DNA of 64,000 nucleotides from assembly GCA_013076295.1 (NCBI GenBank), contig RQOL01000877.1, forward strand, positions 1 through 64,000, in the 5' to 3' direction. Under the pieces are notes generated by a model, which was not told the DNA's origin, did not search any database, and was given only the letters and a program-made list of their open reading frames with translations. Positions within the stretch are counted from its first letter, which is position 1, and the number at the start of each line of letters is the position of its first letter. This DNA is from Sanderia malayensis (taxonomy: Eukaryota; Cnidaria; Scyphozoa; Semaeostomeae; Pelagiidae). The position numbers and the translations under genes were made by a program. Below are positions 54,884-62,396 of the stretch, one piece after another.

Positions 54884-56308
54884 TCAAATTGACTGCAAAT
54901 CTTGCAGACCCATCATTTTGCAAAAATTGTTGCATATATGTTGTCTACAAAATGTGTCAATTGCATACAATGAAAGATTGCCAGCACAGAAATTGACTTC
55001 TCCATCTTCTATTAAAACTCTTGTGGCTATTTCTGGATCACAAAGATGGTACCCCACACCTTGTATATCCATGAGCATCATTTGCTGATCTGTACTTTCA
55101 AAGGAGAAGTGCACTAGACATTCAACTTTCTCTTTCAATACCATCCCACTTTCATCAACAGGAGTTTCTGATAGTTGACCAGTGTTATTCATGTATTTCT
55201 CAAACATTCCTGGAATGAACTGCTCAACTGTAACAGGAGTGGCATCAATTGTTGAGAAGTACACGTTGCTGTAATCAAAGCAAGACCCAAAGCATGATGG
55301 TGCTTTACGAATAAAATTATGGCATATGCTTCTTGCCACAGCATGCAATTGTACCTGTTTCCTGGTGTGCTGGGTGACAGTCAACTTCAGTTCTTCTGTA
55401 ATCTGTGATACTCTGTCTTCTTTTGCTTCTTTTATGACCCATTTTTTGGAGTTGCCAGTTGTAGTTGCCATGTATGCATTGCGAAATCCTCCTGCGGCAA
55501 ACTGTTTCGTCTCCTTCTGGAAATCCATAGGTTTGTTTATTTCCCATTTCTTTTCACATACATTATAGTTTTCAAGAACCAGGGAGAGAGAAGTGACTTC
55601 TGGGGCATCAACCAATTTACGTGCCTTCAAAAGATCAGCGACAGAAACTGTCTTTGGAACAAGAGGAGATGGGGCCTTTGGCAACACAGAACTTGCAGGG
55701 AATGACAAGGGCCGTTGTTTGGATATGGTTTCATGCCCCCCATTTTCATGTTTTTCACTATGTTCTCCTGTTTTCTGTGCCTTTCTTTTTGCTGGGTCAA
55801 GAAACCGAACAAAGTAGACCTTTTTTCCAACAATTTGCTCTGTAAGAAAACACGAAGGCCCTCTGTCGCTCAGTAGAATGTCACAAGAGCCAGCTGGTAG
55901 CTCATAGTACCTTTCACATGCCTCTTTAATGTTTTCAATTGTGATTTCATGGTAATCAGCAAAGTCAACAAAGTCTCTGGTGTCAAGAGGCTCGAACCTT
56001 TTTGAACGGTTGGGCTCAGAACTCATTCTTTGCACCATGATCGTTGCTGGAGAAGACAACTTCTTCTTTGAAGACCCCTCTCTTCTTTTTTCAGAACATT
56101 TTTTTTCGAAATTCTCCCACATTCTCCGCTTTGACATCCTGTTTGTGTTCTGTGATGTGACTTGATGCGTTGAGTTTCCAGCAGGTTTAGTATTTTTGAA
56201 ATGACATGAAGGTTTGGGTTTGATGTGAAACTGAAAAACGTGGTCAACACGCAACGGAGGTTTGGCCTCGTTTCTATTTTGATAATGATAACGATGGGCC
56301 ACATGCAA
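54884..56308 (-). CDS. Alpha-kinase (MHCK/EF2K family) carried by transposon A
   Basis: Open frame of 474 residues; a likelier start is Met58 (56137, MSKRRMWENFEKK), because codons 1-20 are TIR. Residues about 60-200 are basic or unrecognised (CDILLSDRGPSCFLTEQ, KKVYFVRFLDP). The C-terminal alpha-kinase domain has a nucleotide loop FAAGGFRNAYMA (271-281), ATP-binding Lys in WVIKEAK (K293), IPGMFEKYMNNTG (365-377) and catalytic LMDIQGVG (D414) with DPEIAT. GNLSL (443) replaces the usual GNLG. Zinc ligands H400, H457, C459 and C463 (HICNNFC) are present. Alpha-kinases phosphorylate Ser/Thr, e.g. EF-2 or myosin tails; the substrate here is unknown. AATAAA on the minus strand lies about 50 bp past the stop. 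It converges on the transposase gene 256 bp away. Confidence 0.88.
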   Translation of the reverse strand: MHVAHRYHYQNRNEAKPPLRVDHVFQFHIKPKPSCHFKNTKPAGNSTHQVTSQNTNRMSKRRMWENFEKKCSEKRREGSSKKKLSSPATIMVQRMSSEPNRSKRFEPLDTRDFVDFADYHEITIENIKEACERYYELPAGSCDILLSDRGPSCFLTEQIVGKKVYFVRFLDPAKRKAQKTGEHSEKHENGGHETISKQRPLSFPASSVLPKAPSPLVPKTVSVADLLKARKLVDAPEVTSLSLVLENYNVCEKKWEINKPMDFQKETKQFAAGGFRNAYMATTTGNSKKWVIKEAKEDRVSQITEELKLTVTQHTRKQVQLHAVARSICHNFIRKAPSCFGSCFDYSNVYFSTIDATPVTVEQFIPGMFEKYMNNTGQLSETPVDESGMVLKEKVECLVHFSFESTDQQMMLMDIQGVGYHLCDPEIATRVLIEDGEVNFCAGNLSLYAIDTFCRQHICNNFCKMMGLQDLQSI

Positions 56309-56503
56309 AAAATTTTACTTTTTTTCAAAATGATTTTAAAAATTAAATAAACATTTAAAAAAAATGTTTCAATGTTTCAAAAAAAAAGAAATAAAATTCT
56401 GAATAAAAAGTTTAGAAAACTTATTTTGAAAAAAAAATTTAAATTCTTTTCAGATATACTTTTCTACATAAGAAAATTACTGTGATAACGATGGGCCACC
56501 ATA
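56243..56503 (-). repeat. Right terminal and subterminal inverted repeat of transposon A
   Basis: Mirror of 53083-53345. The long kinase reading frame starts inside it (56308), so the first ~20 codons of that frame are TIR sequence. The kinase promoter probably lies here. Confidence 0.85.
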
Positions 56504-57132
56504 GGCGTGTTTTTGTTTTGCACACCAAGGATAACTCGTCTGTGGGGTTGAATGGGGCATGAGGGGGAGCGAATGCAGCGCACGAAGTGCGCTAACTACA
56601 TTAAGTTTTTTCACTTGCCCCCCTCCGAGAGGCAAGCGTACGCAAGCGCCCCTGGCTAATCTGCAATATTCTGTTACGTTTGTGTTTTCATACGTTTCAT
56701 ACATACGTTTGTGTTTTATGTAATGGAATTCCAAAGCAATTTTCAGCCTCTGGCATCAAGTGAAGCAACCGGAGGAGAGCAACAGTTAGGACAATCAGCA
56801 ACAACAGTAGGTATAGTCTTTCTATTTTCCCAACAGAGAGCGTTATGTTAATATAAATAAAATAACGAAGGAGAATTACGCTCTTTAAATCACGGTTTTC
56901 AGGTTTCTTTTCTTTATGGAAGTTTTGCGGTTCAGCTAAAGAGAGTTATTTAAATGAAAAAAGAGAATAAACTTGCGTTGATGTTCTGATGATTTCACGC
57001 CTCAATAAAATGGTCATAAATTTACAACCGTTTTTTAATTTGCTGTAATATCAGGAGAATGCTAACTATTGTTATTTTATTTTTATTTTTGTTGTTATAT
57101 TGCAGATGAAAGAATGAAAGATAAAAACAGAA

Positions 57133-57735
57133 ATGCCAGCAGTTGGTTTCGCATTATGCAAAGACAAGAGTGGCAATCTGCAGATTAAATACATGGGTAA
57201 TTTCATTGTTTCTTTTGAATTATTTTGAGGCAAAGCAATCACTTGTATAGTTTGACCAAACTCAGGACAAAGTTTTCTGGCAGTTTTGTGGCTGATTTGT
57301 TATTAATGCTAAATAGCAAACTGAATAACATAATCATTGCATTGTAGTATAACTAGAGCTTTACACCTGTAACTTTACAATTCAAATGTGCATCTAGGTC
57401 ATCCTTGCTTTGCTGAGTTTGCTGAGCATCCTGTAGTGATGCAACAGTTTAAACAAGTGGCACTAAAGTGCATGAATATGCCAACTCAAATATTGTCAGA
57501 TGATGCAGTTCCATCAGCAAAAAGTATGTATAGGAATTTAAAGTTTAGATGTATATGTTCCCAGCATAATGTATTTATGGTTGATATATTTATGTGTGTG
57601 TTTTCAGGAGTTGATCAAATTGTTATAAGATCATTAATGAAGGATGCTCAGAGCTTTCATATTGATGATAAAAGATCATTGGTTTGCAAGCTTGTATTGG
57701 GCAATGGTATAACATTTGTTTTTGTAGCATGCTAA
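57133..57735 (+). CDS. Small multi-exon gene of unknown function
   Basis: Three exons join with matching phases: 57133-57196 (MPAVGFALCKDKSGNLQIKY, then ATGG|GTAATT), 57398-57523 (TAG acceptor; HPCFAEFAEHPVVMQQFKQV, then GCAAAAA|GTATGT) and 57608-57735 (TTTTCAG acceptor; VDQIVIRSLMKDAQSFHIDD, ending VFVAC and TAA). AATAAA follows at 57745. An upstream exon is possible: ATG 56725 to the GTATAG donor at 56811 (MEFQSNFQPLASSEATGGEQ), with the ATG at 57133 then internal. No family is recognised. The good splice signals and coding-like exons argue for a real gene; it may be host or mobile. The Penelope element begins just downstream. Confidence 0.5.
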
Positions 57736-57764
57736 CTTTTTTGTAAATAAACAATTTAAAGATA

Positions 57765-59063
57765 AAAAACAGTCACTTTAAAAGTTTGAAACAACGTTTC
57801 GGGCTGGATCAGTTATCAAGTAATAAAAATAAAAGAAGAACGGTTACAAATAACAGAAATAGAATGTGGCGTACGATAGTAGAATTGAAAAGAGGTATGA
57901 CGTAAGAAGAGTATGTTTAATAAAGAGGCATAAAGTAAATCGTCCATATCAATATATAATTATAGATAAGAAAACTGTTTGTTAAGTCCAGCTGGAAAGA
58001 GTGTGCCAAGACCAAATATGATTCTTTTTTCCAAAGTTTTTCTTTTTAGACTGTCAGTTGGTGCGTAGATGAGACCAAGTATTGTCATGTCATCAGCAGA
58101 ATGGTTTGGAGAATTAAAATTTTCCACGATGTTGGAGTCAGGATCATTTTGATGTGTTTCTTTTAGATGTACTTTGTTTCGAGTGTTGCCGAGATGCTCA
58201 CCAAAACGGTTGTTTATTTGTCTGGAGGTTTCCCGATATATAGTATGTTGCAATTTTTACAAATGATGCAGTAAATAACAGAGGTTGAAGAGCAGGAGAA
58301 GTTACATTTAATGTTGAAGAATTTGTTTCCATTGGTGATAGCCGTTGATGGGTCGGTGTGTTTACAGGCTTGACAGAGGCCATGATGACAAGGAAAAGTA
58401 CCAGATAAAGTAGAGGACGAAAGGTTGGAACGAACAAGCGTGTCTTGGATGTTTTTATCTCGTTGAAATGCCATGACAGGAAGACCTTGAAAAATGTTGC
58501 CAGTATTCGTATCATCGGTGAGGATATGGTAATTGCTGTAGATTATTTGTTTAATTTTGTTGTTTAGAGGGTGGTATGTCAGAGTGAATGGTATACGATT
58601 GTTGCTGCTTTTTTGCCAGAGTGAAGTAGTGCATCGTTTTGTGAAAGCTTTTTGGCTTGGTTGAGGGCTGCAGAAGTGACATTGGCTGGATAGTTGTTTT
58701 TATGGAAATAGGAAATCATTTGTAGTGCTTTTTCTTTGAAGTCAGCATCATCTGAGCAGATTCTTCGTAGGCGGAGCAGTTGAGAGTATGGGATGGAGTC
58801 CTTGCATTTCGTGTGATGTGAAGAATTATAATCCAGTAAACTGTGTGCGTCCGTTTCTTTATAATATATAGATGTGGCAATGGATTCGTTGTTGATTGTC
58901 AATAAAATGTCCAGAAAAGGCAAGCTATTTTCAGTTATTTTCCATGTAAATTCAAGGGCTGGATGGAAGTTGTTTGTATAATGAATGAAGTTGTTTTACG
59001 ATACATGGATAACATCATTGGGGCAACATCACTCCCTTTAGAAGACATACACAACTTCATTCA
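57765..59063 (-). mobile_element. Penelope-like retroelement, 5' truncated with inverted 5' end
   Basis: Minus-strand pieces in order: RT C-terminus (58995-58579: NNFHPALEFTWKITENSLPFL, SIYYKETDAHSLLDYNSSHH), a Cys-containing linker (58515-58214: TFPCHHGLCQACKHT, IYCIICKNCNILYIG, start of GIY-YIG) and the endonuclease end (58253-57960: INNRFGEHLGNTRNKVHLKE, RIIFGLGTLFPAGLN). The 3' UTR has CCCGAAACGTTGTTTCAAA. Penelope-like elements couple an RT to a GIY-YIG nuclease. On the plus strand 58995-59063 encodes RYMDNIIGATSLPLEDIHNF, the RT active-site region, in opposite orientation. It shares CAACTTCATTCAT with the main part. YxDD reads YMDN. Confidence 0.8.
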
Positions 59064-59497
59064 TGTTCCCCATGTTTTGTTTTACAAGTCGGAATTTTTA
59101 CCTGCATGGTACATTTGTTGATAACCTGGATCTTATCTTTTAGAGAAGATGGAGCACAACCCCAAACACAGTAATGTACTATCAACGCTGTTTTAAAGAC
59201 GATTCTCTCACGGACCTGTAACCAGTGGAGCTCTGCAAACAATAGAGAAATTGGCTGTCTGTCAAATTTCCCTTTTTTAAATACTATTTGGATGGCTGTA
59301 TTCTGGACCAACTGGAGTCGTTTAATCAAGTTAGAGTTGACATTCACCAGAAGTGAATTACAATAATCTAACTTTGATGAAACCAATGATGTTATTAAAA
59401 CATTTAGAAAGTCCTTCGGTAAAAACACTTAATTTTTGCAATGTTACAAAGAATTGTATAACAATCCGCAACAACCTTATTTATGTGCTTTTCGAAA

Positions 59498-60135
59498 TCA
59501 AGACATTGATCCATATAAACACCAAGGTTTCTTGCAATCTTGCATCCGTATAAATCTAATGCATTTACCATCGTTCAAAGTCCCATGTATTTTGATGTTT
59601 GAACGTACTGACTCGGGGCCTAGAAGTAAGATTTTTGTTTTTGTTTTATTTAATTTAGGGAAATTACTGTTCATCCAGTTTGATAATACAGAGAGGCAAT
59701 TTTCAATTCCTGTTGTTAAGATATTAACTTGAAAAATGGGATGGAATGATTTATAGAGTTGGTGGTCATCTGCGAAGCCATTCATTTCAAAGCCAGTTTG
59801 TTCTATTAACGCATACAGTGGCTGCATGTAGATGTTAAAAAGTATGGGACCTAGAACAGACCCTTGAGGCACCCCATAGTTGAGTGTCGTACTTTCTGAA
59901 TACTGACCCGACATTAAAACTTGCTGAGTACGACCTTTCAAGTATGAAACAAACCATTTTGAAACAGTGCCACCAATACCGAGATTATTTTCAAGCCTTT
60001 TAGGAAGTATGTTCTGATCTACTGTATCAAATGCTGCACTTAAATCCAACAGGAGTAATGCAGTAGCACATTTATTATCAAACGCTTTGGAAATGCCGTC
60101 AATTGTGTTCAATAGTAGCATTTCAGTAGAGTGAC
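59498..60135 (-). pseudogene. LINE reverse transcriptase core
   Basis: The longest continuous part of the LINE RT. It starts right at the Helitron border with HSTEM and runs through the palm. Present are the first catalytic Asp (LLDLSAAFD), a GVPQGSVLGP loop and FADDHQ, with both active-site Asp residues. WMNSNFPKLNKTKTKILLLG follows. It then runs into a frame change near 59560 (VYGSM in the ORF; the true continuation is IARNLGVYMDQCLDFE-like, not fully legible). Family-typical motifs leave little doubt about its identity. Confidence 0.85.
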
Positions 60136-60854
60136 TAGCCGGGGGCGCTCGCGTTCGCTCGCTTCCGGAGGGGGGCAAGTGAAACAAGCTTAATGTGGTT
60201 GGTGCACTTCGTGCGCTGCATTCGCCTATGCTCATGCCCCTTTCAACCCCACGTACCATGGGTTAGCTCGCTGCGCTCGCCTGTGGTTGACACACTTCGT
60301 GTGCTGCATTCGCTTACGCTCATGCCTCTGCCTACTCCTTTCACAACAGCTTGGCTCGCTTCGCTCGTCTGATAATCCTTTATCATAATTTGTTTATTAA
60401 AATTTTGGCCTTGTTTACATTAGGCCTAAGCATTGCAACTGTTCTAGTGAAGTCGCAAAAGAGCCAATCAACTTGCAGCAAAAGGCGAAACGGGTCACGT
60501 GAACATCGAATACGCGGTTCGAAAATAGAGTTCGCGCCGCGAATTTGGAATTTTCGTCACTGTAAACTGTAGTTTTTTCGTGATAGCACAATTAGCAGAA
60601 TAATTAATGGAATAATTCAAAAGAACTTTAAAAAATGAAACGAAAAATAGATAACCTTGATCTACTTAATAATTGGCACTTTCCATTTGAAATTTAGCGC
60701 AATAAATGTACAAACAAGAAAGCCTTTTTTATTACACGGTTCGCCGTTTCGGCCCATTGTTTTGATGCATTTGACCTATTGTTTCAGGTCGAATCTATTG
60801 TTTTTGGCAAGAAAGTGCGTCATCATGTGACCTCCGCAGAATATATATATTAGA
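60136..60854 (-). mobile_element. Non-autonomous Helitron, copy 7 (719 bp, inside the LINE RT)
   Basis: On the minus strand it starts TCTAATATATATATTC after A (60855) and ends CCCCCGGCTAG before T (60135). Removing 60136-60854 joins TACAAGAAGAA to TCACTCTACTGAA. That restores the RT codons Y-K-K-N-H-S-T-E without loss or gain. This is a direct empty-site test of the element borders. It has the single-copy 5' part and about two array units. Confidence 0.93.
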
Positions 60855-61260
60855 TTCTTCTTGTAGCCATATTGAAAAGGTGAGTCAAGTTCGTGTCGTT
60901 GTATGTGTTTCTCATGTCTCGCAGAAACAAATTTCTCAGTCAATTTACTTAAAAAAGGTAAGTTTGAAATAGGTTTATAGTTCTTACATACAACTCTCGA
61001 TCTTAAACATTGTTAGATGGCTTCAACAGGGGTGTTATTATTGCAGATTTCAAGCCGTCCATGCATCCACTTTCTAGGGAAAGATTTACAATAGTGACCC
61101 AAAAAGGTAACAAGTTACTAATATTGTCTAATAAAAGTTGTTTTGTTAGAGGGTCATTCGGAGAACATTTTATTTGAGCAGATGTTATTATTTGATTTAA
61201 TTCTTCTATTGTTGTAGGTTTAAAGTGGGTTAAAAGATCTTGTGCCGGTGTAGTATGCGT

Positions 61261-62396
61261 TTGCGTACCCCAGGCATTTTGGTAACCCGATGAAACATAA
61301 TCTGTTTCACGTCACTGCGTGGTATATAGAGTAACAAAACGGAACGCGTTTCAGTTCCCTCAAGGAAAGGATAACAGGATATCGGAGAGAGAAGTATAAA
61401 GAAAATATAATGGAAAATAAATCGCCAAATTGTAACAGGATAACAGGATATACGTATGACAAACAATCATCATAGTGAAAGAAGAAAATTCATTGAAAAA
61501 CAAATCACCTATAACTGAATAGGTTGTGACGAAAAATCATTGTAGCAAAAAAAGAGATACAAATACTGAATCCATGTAGTTATGGTACATATTCAATTTA
61601 ACATAATTTTGTTCATTCATTTTTTTTCTATGTTTTAAATTGGCTACACTACATGCTCTCATAAACATTTGATATATTTATTTGATATATTTTGTGTTGT
61701 TGAACCCAGCACTCAAACTTTCTCAGCAACCATGGAATAGTTTAACGTTACCAAACAACCCATTATTGTTACAGATACAATTTGAAACATTCTACATTTA
61801 ATAGATAATATATTATAGTCGCCATATTAGGTATTTCTTCCTTTTACGACATTTTTTTCTTTAAAGTTTAAGAATTTAAATTTTGCAATTTTCTTAAGGT
61901 TCAAAATGCATTATTGTCATTTCTTAATTTTTGTAAGAGCAGAGCGCAACCTTATAACAAAATTTCTCATCAAAAAGTATGTATTCATTGATACAAATTT
62001 TCCTTCATATTTTCTTCTTTTCACATACGGAATCCTCAATGCGTCATTCGCAGCATGCCTGGACATAAGGTCATTCCCCAAGTTCATCAATAGCGACATG
62101 ACCTGACTTACTCATCTTAATATTTGCTAAACCTGCGTCTTTTTAGCATATTTTTGCTACTCAGACAGCCGAACCTTTTCCTTATGACGTACACCTAACG
62201 TACGTGAAATTATCTTCCTGCTTCTTAAAAGAATTATAAATATGCATAGTAGATGGTAGTTTTTAGATACAATTTGAAGTTCTGAAGAGTACATTATATA
62301 TAATTATAGAAGGCAACGACATTTATCTCCAGCTTGGTGCTAGATTGTAACCAGGATTATACAGATTTGAAAGGAGATTTCTAAATTAAAGCTGTG
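61261..62396. other. Non-coding AT-rich DNA
   Basis: GGATAACAGGATAT occurs at about 61370 and 61438, a short direct repeat. The frames around 61906-62106 have no domain. Probably the upstream region of the Ginger-like gene. Confidence 0.4.

Larger units (their letters stand above)
53083..56503 (+). mobile_element. IS3EU-like DNA transposon, copy A, carrying an alpha-kinase gene
   Basis: Terminal inverted repeats start TATGGTGGCCCATCGTTATC and are near-perfect for the first ~50 bp. A second inverted block (GTGGCCCATCG...CAAAATAGAAACGAGGCC, about 53286-53345 and 56243-56307) lies inside. GGCGTG flanks both ends exactly (53077-53082 and 56504-56509), a 6-bp target duplication. Removing the element and one duplicate restores the surrounding Helitron. 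Two convergent genes fill it: DDE transposase (+) and alpha-kinase (-), each with a full open frame. The 6-bp duplication and TAT...ATA ends agree with the IS3EU superfamily as I remember it. Confidence 0.88.
52055..56659 (+). mobile_element. Non-autonomous Helitron, copy 6, interrupted by transposon A
   Basis: Starts TCTAATATTACTATTC directly after the CTAG of copy 5 and ends CCCCTGGCTAA followed by T. The 5' single-copy region appears twice in tandem: 52055-52703, then from GAACCGTGTAACCAC at 52704, matching about 186 in copy 1. In the second copy, within AGAGGCGTG|TTTTTG, a 3421-bp DNA transposon is inserted with duplication of GGCGTG. The sequence resumes at 56510 (TTTTTGTTTTGC) and has one array unit before the tail. 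Without the insert the element is about 1.18 kb. Confidence 0.8.
59064..61260 (-). mobile_element. CR1/L2-like non-LTR retrotransposon, truncated, split by a Helitron
   Basis: Minus strand. 61245-60860 encodes HFKPTTIEELNQIITSAQI, NLLPFWVTIVNLSL and, after a shift, NYKPISNLPFFSKLTEKFV (RT entry motifs). After the Helitron (60136-60854), the frame continues 60135-59498: HSTEMLLLNTIDGI, LLLDLSAAFDTVDQ (first Asp), YGVPQGSVLGPILFNIY and GFADDHQLY (active site). One more frame (59428-59064) gives SLVSSKLDYCNSLL and ELHWLQVRERIVFKT. The endonuclease domain and 3' end are missing; the 3' side is cut by the Penelope element. Confidence 0.85.
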
